Below, piece by piece: positions 51,919 through 64,000 of a stretch of DNA of 64,000 nt (the stretch's first letter is position 1; each line of letters opens with the position of its first letter). The translations under genes were made by a program, and so were the position numbers. The stretch comes from Dyadobacter fanqingshengii (lineage in GTDB: Bacteria > Bacteroidota > Bacteroidia > Cytophagales > Spirosomataceae): NCBI RefSeq assembly GCF_023822005.2, contig NZ_CP098806.1, positions 6,074,501 through 6,138,500 on the forward strand. The letters run 5' to 3'. Below the pieces are notes generated by a model. That model did not search any database. It saw only the letters and a list, made by a program, of their open reading frames with translations, and was not told the origin of the DNA.

Positions 51919-53144
51919 ACATTCTCATCATCAATTCAGGAAGCAGCTCGCTTAAATATCAGTTTTTCAAAATGCCGGGGCAAAAACCGCTTTGCGTCGG
52001 GATTATTGAAAGGATAGGAAAGGAGAATTGCTTCATCAGGCATAAAGTGCTGAAAGACGATGGCGAAAAGCTTACTGAAAGGACTTTTTTTGTGAAGGAC
52101 CATGTGGAGGGATTACAAAATGTGGTGCAATTGCTCACGGATCCTGAAACAGGCGTTATTGAAAAAACTGGCGAAATTGAAGTGGTAGGGCATCGTGTCG
52201 TTCACGGAGGCGAATACTTTACAACTGCTGTGATGGTAACAGAGGAAGTGAAAGAGAAGATACGCTCACTTTTCTCGCTGGCACCGCTGCATAATCCGGT
52301 CAACTACAAATGCATTGAAATCGCCGAAAAGACTTTTCCGAATGCAAAACAAGTTGCTGTTTTTGACACCGCTTTCCATCAATCCATGCCGGAATATGCT
52401 TTTCGCTATGCTATTCCTGAGAAATATTATTCCGAAATGCGGATTCGCGCTTATGGATTTCACGGCACCAGCCACAAGTTTGTAACCACGGCAGCAATGG
52501 CCTGGATGAACAAACCGGATGCAAAAATCATCAGCATTCATTTGGGGAACGGGTGCAGTATTACGGCCGTGGATGCTGGTAAGTCGTTGGATACCAGCAT
52601 GGGTTTCGGGCCTTTGAGCGGACTTATTATGGGCACAAGATCGGGTGACATTGACCCGTCGGTTATCCTGCATTTGCTTCGCCAAGAGCGCAAAACGCCG
52701 GATGAAATGGATATTTTGCTTAACAAACAGTCCGGTATGGCAGGACTCACGGGTCATAGCGACATGCGTGATGTGCGAAAACTGCTTGAAATGGGCAATT
52801 ATGATGCAGAATTGGCCGCTGATATGTTCGCTTACCGCATAAAAAAATACATGGGTTCTTACGCTGCAACGCTGAATGGTCTGGATGCGATCATTTTCAC
52901 GGCCGGGGTAGGCGAGAATGACCCGCAAATGCGTGAGCGCGTGTGTAAGGACATGGAATTTTTAGGTCTAAAGATCGATACGGAGCGAAACCGGCTCAAG
53001 TCAGACGGGATAAACGAAATTAGTGCATCGGATTCGCGGATAAAAATACTGGTTGTGCCTACTAATGAGGAGTTTGAAATTGCCCGGCAGAGCTATGAAC
53101 TCCTCAGCGAAGAGCCACCTTGCGAGCAAATTGAATTGTATTAA
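51915..53144 (+). CDS. ackA: Acetate kinase
   Basis: 409 residues from the ATG at 51915, overlapping the pta stop. The phosphate-binding ASKHA motifs are MNILIINSGSSSLKYQFFKM, RVVHGGEYFTTAV, IRAYGFHGTSHKFVT, ISIHLGNGCSITAVDAGKSL, SGDIDPSVI and IIFTAGVGENDPQMRERVC. It makes ATP from acetyl phosphate, completing the Pta-AckA pathway for overflow or fermentative acetate. Confidence 0.97.
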   Translation: MNILIINSGSSSLKYQFFKMPGQKPLCVGIIERIGKENCFIRHKVLKDDGEKLTERTFFVKDHVEGLQNVVQLLTDPETGVIEKTGEIEVVGHRVVHGGEYFTTAVMVTEEVKEKIRSLFSLAPLHNPVNYKCIEIAEKTFPNAKQVAVFDTAFHQSMPEYAFRYAIPEKYYSEMRIRAYGFHGTSHKFVTTAAMAWMNKPDAKIISIHLGNGCSITAVDAGKSLDTSMGFGPLSGLIMGTRSGDIDPSVILHLLRQERKTPDEMDILLNKQSGMAGLTGHSDMRDVRKLLEMGNYDAELAADMFAYRIKKYMGSYAATLNGLDAIIFTAGVGENDPQMRERVCKDMEFLGLKIDTERNRLKSDGINEISASDSRIKILVVPTNEEFEIARQSYELLSEEPPCEQIELY

Positions 53145-53240
53145 TTTGATAAATATTAGTTTTAAATTATAGTTTTAAATGGTTGTTTAAATTAATCATT
53201 TAAAATGTTTGCGGAATTAAAAAAAATGCAGACCTTTGGT

Positions 53241-53254
53241 TTGTATTAATACAA
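53241..53254. promoter_or_regulatory. 14-bp perfect palindrome upstream of the TetR gene
   Basis: TTGTATTAATACAA is a perfect palindrome 46 bases before the tetR start. TetR-family repressors commonly bind such sites in their own promoter region. A separate motif, CATTTAAAAT, occurs both here (53197-53206) and before the TolC gene (53939-53948). Binding is inferred. Confidence 0.4.
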
Positions 53255-53300
53255 TGAGCATTAATAAAAGACCTGACAGAAATTTAAATAGGATAAGCAA

Positions 53301-53912
53301 GTGAAGTGTATTACGGAAAAAAGTGAGGATAAGATCAAGGATGCGGCGAGGAGGGTTTTTCTGAAAAAAGGCTTTGACGGAACCACGTCGCGCGACATTG
53401 CCCGCGAAGCTGACATGAATATTGCATTGACCAATTATTATTTCAGGAGTAAAGAGAAGCTGTTTTTAGAGATTTTCAGTGAAGTGTTTGCCATGTATTT
53501 CAACAACACTATTGAAATACTAAATAAGAAGATCGGCATTAAGGAAAAGATCTCGGAAATGATTGAGCATGATTTCGCAATGATGAAAAACGAGCCGGAT
53601 ATGGTTATTTTCATTATGAATGAAATCCACAAAGAGCCGGATCGCTTGTTTACCGGAATGTCACATTTCAAGCAGTTACAGGAAACCTATTTCACCCAGC
53701 AGCTCGAAGAAGGCATTGCCGAGGGAACGATCAGGGATATGCGTCTGCAAAACTTGCTGCCGCTGATCAAATGTTCGGTCGAGTTCATCTATCTGGCTAA
53801 ACCGATTCACAAGAAATTGTACAATATGACAGACGAGGACTTTGAAAAATTTGCCGAAACACAAAAAGAGCACATTAAGGAAATGATTTGCAGTTATCTG
53901 GTAATCGGTTAA
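53301..53912 (+). CDS. TetR/AcrR-family transcriptional repressor
   Basis: 203 residues with a GTG start. The N-terminal helix-turn-helix is clear: KIKDAARRVFLKKGFDGTTS, RDIAREADMNIALTNYYFRS, KEKLFLEIFSEVFA. The C-terminal ligand domain is diverse. It is followed 58 bases later by the TolC/MFP/RND genes on the same strand, so it is presumably the repressor of this efflux system. Confidence 0.92.
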   Translation: MKCITEKSEDKIKDAARRVFLKKGFDGTTSRDIAREADMNIALTNYYFRSKEKLFLEIFSEVFAMYFNNTIEILNKKIGIKEKISEMIEHDFAMMKNEPDMVIFIMNEIHKEPDRLFTGMSHFKQLQETYFTQQLEEGIAEGTIRDMRLQNLLPLIKCSVEFIYLAKPIHKKLYNMTDEDFEKFAETQKEHIKEMICSYLVIG

Positions 53913-53970
53913 ATTTTTTTGGCCCTGGTTTAAACAAACATTTAAAATAAACATTTACTTGAATTTAGCC

Positions 53971-55287
53971 ATGAAATTAAAATTTCATATCGCAGCCCTA
54001 TTGTCTTTTTTGGCACTGGGCAGCACTCAGGCGCAGGAATTTTCGCTGCCGCAACTCTTAGAATTAGCCATGAAAAATGATTTTAGCATTCAGTCCGCCA
54101 GAATGGATGAAAGAAAAACGAATGCGAAAATCGACGAAGTGAAATCCGCGCTGCTTCCCAGTGTGAATGTTTCGGGAGATTACAAACGCTATTTCAAAAT
54201 TCCCGGCCAGGTGGTGCCTGCAAGTGCATTTGGCGGACCGGAAGGTCAGTACAGCACATTGGCTTTTGGCTTGCCCTACAACTTGTCTACCACGGCGCAA
54301 GTGACTCAAAATCTGTACAATCCATCTATAAAATATGCATTGAAAGCGGCTAATCTTAACCGGGAACTGACCTCATTAAGCACGGTCAAAACCAAGGAAG
54401 ATGTGGCTTATAATGTTACCGACGCTTATTACAATCTCGTAACTGTTGTGCAGCAAATGGCTTTTCTGGACAGCAACCTTATCTCGTTGGACCGGATGTA
54501 CAAAGTTTCCGATCTGCTTTATCAGAACAAATTGGGTCAGCGCGTGGATGTGGACAGGATTTTGATCAATAAAACCACTACGGAAACGCAGCTGGAAACA
54601 TTGAAAGACAACTACAACCAATTGGTAAACTTGCTGAAATATTACACCGGAACGCCTCAGTCAGAGCAAATGCGTATAGCGGTTAGCGTCAGTGATGTTT
54701 CGCTTCCCTCGCAGTCTCAGGATGCCGAGTTAAAGCGCACGGATGTAGCTTTATTGCAAAAGCAACGCGATTTGAATGAGTTGCAGGACAAGAACATTAA
54801 GTCTGGATTTATCCCCACTGTAAACGCTTACGGAACAGCTAATATGGCTTTTTATGCCAAGGCTGGGGAGAATTCAACCTTCCAGGATGTGCCCGGTTAT
54901 TGGGCTGGTTTGCAGCTGAACTGGAGTGTTTTTGACGGAATGGCCAGAAGGGCGAAAAGGAGTCAGAATCAGATTGATAATGAGAAATTGAATGTGCAGC
55001 TGCGGCAAGTGAAAGAGTCCATAGCTATGGAAGAAGCCAATGCGCGGAACAAATTTGCTGTGGAGCAAAGGAACATTAATGCCAGAAAAGACCAGGTTGC
55101 GCTTGCAGAAAGAGTCTATAAGCAGATCCAGCTGCAATTCAAGGAAGGAACGGTTTCGCTGACGGATGTAATTCAAGCCGAAAACAGCAACCTCGACGCG
55201 CAAAGCAACTATCTGACTTCTCTGGTTCAATTGCTGAAGGCCGAGCTGGAATGGAAGAAAGCGACCGGATCATTAATACAAAAATAA
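53971..55287 (+). CDS. TolC-family outer-membrane efflux protein
   Basis: 438 residues from the ATG at 53971. The signal peptide is cleaved near STQAQ. The two-fold repeated coiled-coil pattern of TolC proteins is visible: FSLPQLLELAMKNDFSIQSA, TDAYYNLVTVVQQMAFLDSN, and in the second half YWAGLQLNWSVFDGMARRAK and QFKEGTVSLTDVIQAENSNL. It forms the outer-membrane exit duct for the RND pump encoded downstream. Confidence 0.93.
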   Translation: MKLKFHIAALLSFLALGSTQAQEFSLPQLLELAMKNDFSIQSARMDERKTNAKIDEVKSALLPSVNVSGDYKRYFKIPGQVVPASAFGGPEGQYSTLAFGLPYNLSTTAQVTQNLYNPSIKYALKAANLNRELTSLSTVKTKEDVAYNVTDAYYNLVTVVQQMAFLDSNLISLDRMYKVSDLLYQNKLGQRVDVDRILINKTTTETQLETLKDNYNQLVNLLKYYTGTPQSEQMRIAVSVSDVSLPSQSQDAELKRTDVALLQKQRDLNELQDKNIKSGFIPTVNAYGTANMAFYAKAGENSTFQDVPGYWAGLQLNWSVFDGMARRAKRSQNQIDNEKLNVQLRQVKESIAMEEANARNKFAVEQRNINARKDQVALAERVYKQIQLQFKEGTVSLTDVIQAENSNLDAQSNYLTSLVQLLKAELEWKKATGSLIQK

Positions 55288-55328
55288 GATACTCAATTAC
55301 TTCTGTACTAAACATTAACATCAAGATT

Positions 55329-56378
55329 ATGAAACGCTTACTTATATTTTTAGCCGTGATTGCCGGCATCGGACTTACTGCGGCAAAATTGCTGGACAAC
55401 AAAGAAAAAACAGCACAGAAAGTTTACATACCCGACACAGATCCCAAAGTAGGTGTAAGAGTTGCCGTCGCAGAAATACGGCGATTGTCGCAGGAAGCAT
55501 CCTTTTTGGGATCTTTTACTCCTAACCGGAAAGTGGAAATCCGTCCGCAAGCAGGCGGTGAAATCGTTCGCCTGAACATTCAGGAAGGGCAGTTTGTAAA
55601 AGCAGGACAATTGATCGCCAAGCTGGATGATGAGCAGCTGCGTTATCAGATTGAGGCTGCGCAGGTTACATTGGAAGGTTATCAGAATGATTTGAAAAGA
55701 TACGAAGTGCTTGTAAAAGGCGATGCGGTTCCGGCTGTAAACCTGGAAAGAACGCAACTGAGCATTCGCAGCACCGAAGCGCAGATCAAACAATTGAAAA
55801 AACAGGTTAGCAACACGAACATTATCGCACCGTTTTCGGGCATAGTAACAGCGAAAATGGTTGAAAAGGGTTCAGTAGTGAGTATAGGAACGCCGATGGC
55901 AGAAATAACAGACATTTCGCTGTTGAAACTGGTGGTGAACATTCCCGAAAAATCAGTGAATGAATTCCGCAACGGCAAAACGATTGGCATTAAAACAGAC
56001 GTTTATCCCGACGCCAATTTCAGCGGAAAAGTGACCATGGTAAGCGCAGAAGGTGACGATGCGCATAATTATCCGGTTGAGATTACGGTTCAGAATTCTC
56101 AGAAAAATCCATTAAAAGCAGGCATGTACGGTTCTATCGCCAATGCTGCCGAACTGAAAGGCGAAGCGCTGGCCATTCCCCGTCAGGCGATCACCGGTTC
56201 TGCAAAGCAGCCGCAGGTTTATGTGGTGGAAAATGGCAAAGCCAAGTTGCGTGATGTAGGCATCGGAGCCACGACCAATGAATTTTATGAGATCACAAAA
56301 GGACTGAAAGCAGGCGACAAAGTGGTTACCAGTGGCCAGATCAATCTGCAAAACGGCACTTCTGTTATTGCACAATAA
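55329..56378 (+). CDS. RND efflux periplasmic adaptor (membrane fusion protein)
   Basis: 349 residues from the ATG at 55329, which gives a proper signal anchor (MKRLLIFLAVIAGIGLTAAK); an earlier start would overlap tolC. The lipoyl/barrel-sandwich halves are NRKVEIRPQAGGEIVRLNIQ with EGQFVKAGQLIAKLD and NIIAPFSGIVTAKMVEKGSV. The helical hairpin is QLRYQIEAAQVTLEGYQNDL to QLKKQVSNT. The C-terminal membrane-proximal part contains AIPRQAITGSAKQPQVYVVE. It connects TolC and the RND transporter. Confidence 0.94.
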   Translation: MKRLLIFLAVIAGIGLTAAKLLDNKEKTAQKVYIPDTDPKVGVRVAVAEIRRLSQEASFLGSFTPNRKVEIRPQAGGEIVRLNIQEGQFVKAGQLIAKLDDEQLRYQIEAAQVTLEGYQNDLKRYEVLVKGDAVPAVNLERTQLSIRSTEAQIKQLKKQVSNTNIIAPFSGIVTAKMVEKGSVVSIGTPMAEITDISLLKLVVNIPEKSVNEFRNGKTIGIKTDVYPDANFSGKVTMVSAEGDDAHNYPVEITVQNSQKNPLKAGMYGSIANAAELKGEALAIPRQAITGSAKQPQVYVVENGKAKLRDVGIGATTNEFYEITKGLKAGDKVVTSGQINLQNGTSVIAQ

Positions 56379-56399
56379 CCCATATTAGCCAGAGAAAAC

Positions 56400-59300
56400 A
56401 TGAAATTTATTCAAACCATATTAAAACGTCCGTCGATGATTATCGTGCTGTTCGCAGTGCTGATCCTCGGGGGGCTCGTTTCCTACACACAGCTGAATTA
56501 CATGCTGTTGCCGGAGTTTTCAGTGCCAACAATCACAATCACAACGGTTTATCCAGGCGCGGCTCCAACGGAAGTGGAATCCGAAGTGAGCAAGAAGATC
56601 GAAGATGCCGTTTCAGGGCTGGACAACATTAAGGAAGTCACTTCCAAGTCGCTTGAAAGCGCGTCGCTCGTTATCGTAGAATTCAAGGCAGGAACGGACA
56701 TTGACAAAGCATTGGAAGATGCGCAGCGCGATGTGAACAACATGCTGAGCGATTTGCCCGACGATGCGGAAACGCCTTCTTTGTCTAAAATCTCACCTAG
56801 CGACCAGCCTATTATGCAGCTGCTTGCCACTTCAAGCTTGCCTAATGAAGTGTTTTACCAGCAAGTTGAAGATAAATATCTGCCCATACTAACGCAGATC
56901 GAAGGCGTTGCCGAAATCACAATGACCGGTGGCGATCAGCGTGAGATCCGTGTAAATGTAAATAATGACAAGCTTAACTTTTACGGTTTATCGCTATTGC
57001 AGGTCACGCAGGCCATTAACCAGGCTAATCTCGACTTCCCGACAGGAAAAGTAAAGAGCACAAGCGAAAACATGACATTGCGCCTCGCCGGGAAGTTTAC
57101 TTCTATTGACGATATAAGAAATCTGGTGATCACTTCGCCCGTAACCGGCAGCCCAATCCGGGTAGGCGATGTAGCCAACATCACTGACGGTCTTACGGAC
57201 GCAGAGAGCATCAGCCGTTATAATGGCGTCAACGGGATCGGGTTATTTGTAAAAAAGCAATCGGATGCGAATGCGGTGGAAATCAGTAAATCCATTCAGG
57301 CGAAGCTTTCGGAAATAGAAAAAACAAATGCGAAGGACAAAGTAAAATTTGCGATCGCTTATGACAGCAGCATTTTCACATTGGAATCGGTTGAGGCTGT
57401 AACGCATGACTTGATCATCGCGGTGATCCTGGTGGCGGCGGTGATGCTTTTGTTCCTGCACAGTTTCAGAAACGCATTCATTGTCATGGTGTCGGTTCCG
57501 GCATCATTGATCGCGGCTTTCCTTTTCATGTATTTAATGGGTTACTCGCTGAACCTGATGACATTACTGGCACTTTCGCTGGTGATCGGGATCCTGGTCG
57601 ACGACTCCATTGTAATCCTGGAAAACATTCAGCGACATCTGGAAATGGGTAAAAATCGCTGGGACGCGACCATAGAAGGCGTTACCGAAATCGGATTTGC
57701 AGCATTGGCGATCACGCTCGTGATTGTGGTGGTTTTTGTTCCGATCACATTCGTAAACTCGGTTATCGCCGATTTGCTTCGTCAATTCAGCTTAACAGTT
57801 GCATTTGCAACAATGGTCAGCTTGCTCGTAAGTTTCACGCTTACGCCCTGGATGACTTCCAAAATGGCGCGGATAGAGCATTTAGATCCGAAAAATCCCG
57901 TTCAGGCCTTCTTATTATGGTTTGAAAAAGGACTTACTAAAATGACCAAATGGTATCACGGCAGTTTGCAGTGGGTTTTGGGTCATAAGCTCGCATTTTC
58001 AGGAATTCTGGTAGCAATATTCGGGATGACGGTTTGGGTGATGAGTTTAGGAATTATCGGTTCCGAGTTCGTTGCAGAAGGTGATCAGGGCAAGTTTTTG
58101 CTAACCATGAAATTGGACAAAAGCGCTTCTTTGCAACAGAATAACCTTACTTCCAGACAGATAGAGGATTATTTGAGAAAAAAACCTGAGGTAAAAACGA
58201 TCTTTGCCAACGTAGGCGGAGCGAGCACAGGGTTGAACAGCTCCGGGCGCGGCGAAACAAACAGAACGGAATTGACCGTCGAATTAATCCCGGCAGACGA
58301 ACGCGCCAATGCACAACCGACTGAGGATTACATGCTTTCCGTGCGTAAAGAGTTGGAACAGAAGTTTGCAGGCATTGAATTCAATTCAGCAGCCGTAGGG
58401 ATGGTAAACTCAGGTGCTTCTCCGATCGAGATCTTTTTGAGTGGTGATGATCTGGATAAAATCCTTGTATCGGCCAATGATCTCGCCAACAGATTAAGAA
58501 AAACACCGGGTGCTAACGACGTGAATGTGTCCGTGGAAGCCGGTAACCCGGAAGTAAGGGTCGAAATAGACCGTGAAAAAATGGCGAAACTTGGGCTGGA
58601 CATTCAGACCGTAGGCGCAACCATGCAGAATGCTTTCGCGGGAAATGACGATTCAAAATACAGGGATGGCGGTGAAGATTACGAGATCCGCATTATGCTG
58701 GATGCATTCGACCGTAAGAATCCGGATGATGTCAAAAATATAAACTTTTACAGTCCGGCTGCGAAACGTCCGGTGCGCCTGGCCGAGTTCGCGAACGTAA
58801 GCCTGAGCAACGGGCCGTCGATTGTAGAGCGGAAAAACCGTCGTTCATCCGTGACGGTGACCGCTAATACATTAGGGATTGGATCGGGAACATTGGTGAG
58901 CAATATTCAGCAGGGCTTAATCGAAAAGCCTCTTCCGTCTGACGTTATATTGACTTGGGGAGGTGATGCGAAAAACCAGAGCGAAGGTTTTGGTTCGTTA
59001 GGTCTGGCGATGCTTGCGGGGCTGGTTTTGGTATACTTTATCATGGTGTTGCTCTACGATAGTTTTGTTTATCCGCTTGTCGTATTGTTCTCCATCCCGG
59101 TTGCCGTTGTCGGGGCACTTTTGGCTCTCGCATTATCGTCGTCAAACATCGGTATTTTCGCTCTTTTGGGGATGCTGATGCTGATTGGGCTTGTAGTTAA
59201 AAATGCAATTCTGATCGTGGACTTTGCCAATCAGCAAAAAGAGCTAGGCGTGCCGTTCAGGGAAGCGATTTTGATTGCCGGTGAAGAGCGTCTCAGGCCG

Positions 59301-59546
59301 ATTTTAATGACAACCATTGCGATGGTGATCGGAATGGTGCCTATTGCAACGGCAACAGGAGCAGGTGCGGAGTGGAAAAACTCGCTGGCATGGGTTTTAA
59401 TTGGCGGGTTGACCAGCTCAATGCTTTTAACCATCTATCTGGTACCAATGATGTATTATCTGGTTGACAGGGTTGGTGAAAAGTGGGCTTCATTCAGATT
59501 CCGTTCTCGCCCGGTAACCAAAAGTATAGTGGTTGAGGAAGCTTAG
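56400..59546 (+). CDS. RND-family efflux transporter (HAE1/AcrB-like)
   Basis: 1048 residues, the normal length. The N-terminus is RPSMIIVLFAVLILGGLVSY; GAAPTEVESEVSKKIEDAVS lies in the first porter loop; and the proton-relay aspartates are in LALSLVIGILVDDSIVILEN (TM4). The second half repeats the fold, with VKNAILIVDFANQQKELGVP, RLRPILMTTIAMVIGMVPIA and a short cytoplasmic tail. With the upstream adaptor and TolC it forms a tripartite pump; substrates such as drugs, dyes or bile-like compounds are not determinable. Likely repressed by the TetR protein upstream. Confidence 0.95.
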   Translation: MKFIQTILKRPSMIIVLFAVLILGGLVSYTQLNYMLLPEFSVPTITITTVYPGAAPTEVESEVSKKIEDAVSGLDNIKEVTSKSLESASLVIVEFKAGTDIDKALEDAQRDVNNMLSDLPDDAETPSLSKISPSDQPIMQLLATSSLPNEVFYQQVEDKYLPILTQIEGVAEITMTGGDQREIRVNVNNDKLNFYGLSLLQVTQAINQANLDFPTGKVKSTSENMTLRLAGKFTSIDDIRNLVITSPVTGSPIRVGDVANITDGLTDAESISRYNGVNGIGLFVKKQSDANAVEISKSIQAKLSEIEKTNAKDKVKFAIAYDSSIFTLESVEAVTHDLIIAVILVAAVMLLFLHSFRNAFIVMVSVPASLIAAFLFMYLMGYSLNLMTLLALSLVIGILVDDSIVILENIQRHLEMGKNRWDATIEGVTEIGFAALAITLVIVVVFVPITFVNSVIADLLRQFSLTVAFATMVSLLVSFTLTPWMTSKMARIEHLDPKNPVQAFLLWFEKGLTKMTKWYHGSLQWVLGHKLAFSGILVAIFGMTVWVMSLGIIGSEFVAEGDQGKFLLTMKLDKSASLQQNNLTSRQIEDYLRKKPEVKTIFANVGGASTGLNSSGRGETNRTELTVELIPADERANAQPTEDYMLSVRKELEQKFAGIEFNSAAVGMVNSGASPIEIFLSGDDLDKILVSANDLANRLRKTPGANDVNVSVEAGNPEVRVEIDREKMAKLGLDIQTVGATMQNAFAGNDDSKYRDGGEDYEIRIMLDAFDRKNPDDVKNINFYSPAAKRPVRLAEFANVSLSNGPSIVERKNRRSSVTVTANTLGIGSGTLVSNIQQGLIEKPLPSDVILTWGGDAKNQSEGFGSLGLAMLAGLVLVYFIMVLLYDSFVYPLVVLFSIPVAVVGALLALALSSSNIGIFALLGMLMLIGLVVKNAILIVDFANQQKELGVPFREAILIAGEERLRPILMTTIAMVIGMVPIATATGAGAEWKNSLAWVLIGGLTSSMLLTIYLVPMMYYLVDRVGEKWASFRFRSRPVTKSIVVEEA

Positions 59547-62312
<2,766 letters not shown>

Positions 62313-62316
<4 letters not shown>

Positions 62317-63338
62317 AAGAGAAAGTATTCATAACGGGGGCCAGCGGTTTCATAGGTTTTCACCTGGTTGAAGCTGCACTGGAAGCAGGCATGGAAGTGC
62401 ACGCAGCAGTAAGGCCTTCCAGCGACCTGACCTTTCTGAAAAAGCTGCAAAGCGATTTGGAAAAGAACGGAAAAGGCCCGCTGACGTTTGTGAATACCAA
62501 TTTTGAGTCAAGGGATTCCTTGAAAGAATTACTGGAAAATGGAGGCTATTCCTACATTATCCATGCAGCAGGAGTGACGAAGGCGAAGAAAACGGCCGTT
62601 TATAACAAAGTCAATGCAGAATATTCCCTGCATCTGGCGCAGGCCGCAATGTCAGCCAATATTCCTTTGAAGCGTTTTGTTTTTCTGAGCAGCCTGGCCG
62701 CCATTGGCCCGCTTGCTTACGCTGAGCAACAGCTTATTACGGAGGATACATTACCCATTCCTGTGACCGATTATGGCAAAAGTAAATTGCTTGCCGAGCA
62801 GTATCTCGAACAAGTAAGCGGCTTACCGCTCACCATTATCCGTCCGACTGCCGTTTATGGTCCCGGTGAAAAGGATTTGTTTATTCTTTTCAAAACACTG
62901 AACAAAGGATTGGATGCATACATAGGCAAAGGCCCGCAACGGCTGAGCTTCGTTTATGTGAAAGATCTTGTGGCCGCCACAATGGCCGCAATGCTGGAAA
63001 GCCAGCGCGAAACCTCAGTATACAATATTTCCGACGGACAAGCCTACGACCGTTACGCATTCGCCGACCGGTTCCGGGAAATCAGTGGTAAAAACATATT
63101 CAGGGCACATTTACCTTTGTTTTTGGTGAGGTTCATGGCAGGGTTCCTGGATTTTATATATGGATTTACTTCCGTAACCCCGGTTTTGAATAAGGAAAAA
63201 CTGAAAGAGCTCACAGCTTCCAACTGGATCTGCAGCATAGAGGCAGCCAGAAACAGCCTGCACTATACACCGCAATACGACTTGCGACAGGGCATGCAGG
63301 AGACCTTAATTTGGTACAAAGAAAATAAGTGGCTGTAA
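62313..63338 (+). CDS. NAD(P)-dependent epimerase/dehydratase-like reductase (candidate 3-ketosphinganine reductase)
   Basis: 341 residues of the extended SDR family. The Rossmann motif is ITGASGFIGFHLVEAALEAG (with GxxGxxG), and YIIHAAGVTKAKK follows. The catalytic Ser is in FLSSLAAIGPL and Tyr/Lys in VTDYGKSKLLAEQ. TIIRPTAVYGPGEKDLFILF and LSFVYVKDLVAATMAAMLES complete the fold. In bacterial ceramide clusters an enzyme of this type reduces 3-ketosphinganine or its acylated form. The ATGA overlap with the acyltransferase gene supports a shared pathway. Confidence 0.7.
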
Positions 63339-63431
63339 AGTAAAGCCATTCCCGATGGAGCACCAAGCGTAGCGCCAGGGTAAAGCACCCCCGCGAGGGA
63401 AACATGAAAAATAACGTTATGAAGTTCAACA

Positions 63432-64000
63432 ATGAAAACAATAAATAAGTCGGTATGGTTAAAACTTTTCCTGGTTATCTGTCTTGCACAGACCTTTTCC
63501 GGAACAGCCATAGCGCAAAGCACCACAATTAAAGGAACCGTCACCGACGCAAAAACAGGCGAAACATTGCCTTTCGTGTCCGTCCTGATCCCGGGAACAA
63601 CCATGGGAACAGCTTCCGACGCAGACGGAAAATATGCGATGACATTGCGTGAAGATTACAAAACCGTAAAATTCACATACGTAGGATATCTCAGCATTGA
63701 AAAACCCATCACACCCGGCATTGATCAGGTGATCAATGTGAAAATGGCGGTGGATGCTTCCATGTTGAAAGAAGTGACCATTAAGGGAAGGGGACGTTAC
63801 AGAAACAAAGACAATCCTGCCGTTCAACTGATCCGTGAGGTGATTGCGCACAAGGACCAGAACAAGATGGCCGCCAGCGACTTTGTTGAGTACGAGCAAT
63901 ATGAAAAAATCTCGTTTGCACTGAGCAACCTGTCAGACAATTTCAAGGAGAAGCGCATTTTCAAGAATTACCAATTCCTTTTTGAGGATCAGGATTCGAC
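63432..64000 (+). CDS. DUF5686/carboxypeptidase-regulatory-like outer-membrane protein, 5' part
   Basis: The frame opens at the ATG at 63432 and remains open to the window end (189 codons). A signal peptide (VWLKLFLVICLAQTFSGT, cleaved near AIAQ) precedes a CarboxypepD_reg-like domain (TIKGTVTDAKTGETLPFVSV, FTYVGYLSIEKPIT) and then the start of the DUF5686 region (NPAVQLIREVIAHKDQNKMA). Full-length members are about 800 residues with a C-terminal beta barrel. It may belong to the sphingolipid operon, 93 bases upstream. Function unknown. Confidence 0.8.
   Translation, partial: MKTINKSVWLKLFLVICLAQTFSGTAIAQSTTIKGTVTDAKTGETLPFVSVLIPGTTMGTASDADGKYAMTLREDYKTVKFTYVGYLSIEKPITPGIDQVINVKMAVDASMLKEVTIKGRGRYRNKDNPAVQLIREVIAHKDQNKMAASDFVEYEQYEKISFALSNLSDNFKEKRIFKNYQFLFEDQDS

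Noticed and set aside
52266..52928. 220-codon frame opposite ackA
   Set aside because: It is antisense to highly conserved acetate kinase motifs; a shadow of codon bias.

Overview
The window looks like a chromosome segment from a Bacteroidota member of the order Cytophagales; Dyadobacter or a close relative is my best guess, from protein style only. The support is: two SusC/SusD loci, one with an ECF sigma factor and FecR; Bacteroidota-type promoters (TAnnTTTG at -7, TTG near -33) before the RNase P RNA and rpsP; a serine palmitoyltransferase operon for sphingolipids; DUF4403, DUF2027/Smr and DUF5686 proteins; and mostly weak Shine-Dalgarno sequences. No tRNA, rRNA, CRISPR array, prophage or intact insertion sequence was seen.

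Layout. 1-4.6 kb: the start of a SusD gene running off the left edge, its SusC partner, and a divergent LacI-type regulator with an N-terminal zinc ribbon; a 32-bp palindrome lies between the divergent genes. 4.7-5.2 kb: a YoeB toxin with a shortened antitoxin. 5.3-17.3 kb: a glycan-utilisation region on the minus strand, consisting of a glycosylasparaginase, a GH29 fucosidase, an ECF sigma factor, FecR, an STN-type SusC, SusD and a sugar isomerase-like protein, interrupted by a second (RelE-like) toxin-antitoxin pair. 17.6-20.3 kb: a glycosyltransferase-like protein and an ABC exporter pair. 20.3-27.5 kb: two SDR reductases (one FabG), a VWA membrane protein and three conserved Bacteroidota envelope or unknown proteins. 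27.6-32 kb: housekeeping genes rnpB, an OmpA-family protein, rpsP (with a very long acidic repeat tail), rimM and trmD. 32-41.4 kb: rluD, a PLP desulfhydrase/deaminase, a CPA2 antiporter, a lone sufB, hldD, queD, lpxB and acetyltransferases. 41.5-49.8 kb: secreted proteins of unclear function, a polytopic membrane protein, an amidase, two tiny membrane proteins and apbE. 49.8-53.1 kb: pta-ackA. 53.3-59.5 kb: a TetR-controlled TolC/MFP/RND efflux operon. 60-63.3 kb: spt, a GNAT-like acyltransferase and an NAD-dependent epimerase/reductase joined by ATGA overlaps, probably a ceramide-synthesis operon. 63.4 kb to the end: the beginning of a DUF5686/CarboxypepD_reg outer-membrane protein.

How the genes fit together. 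The minus-strand block at 5-17 kb reads as one nutrient system: a periplasmic or surface fucosidase and a glycosylasparaginase would free sugars from fucosylated N-glycopeptides, SusCD would import them, and the sigma/FecR/STN trio would sense the ligand. The right-hand quarter serves the envelope and acetate metabolism (Pta-AckA, efflux pump, sphingolipids). The strongest leads for novelty are the likely ceramide operon with a GNAT-like second enzyme, the zinc-ribbon/LacI fusion with its palindrome, the fucosidase plus glycosylasparaginase pairing, the eroded YoeB antitoxin, the repeat-expanded S16, and a 130-bp element bounded by 16-bp perfect inverted repeats. I see no defence island or clearly unprecedented multi-gene machine.
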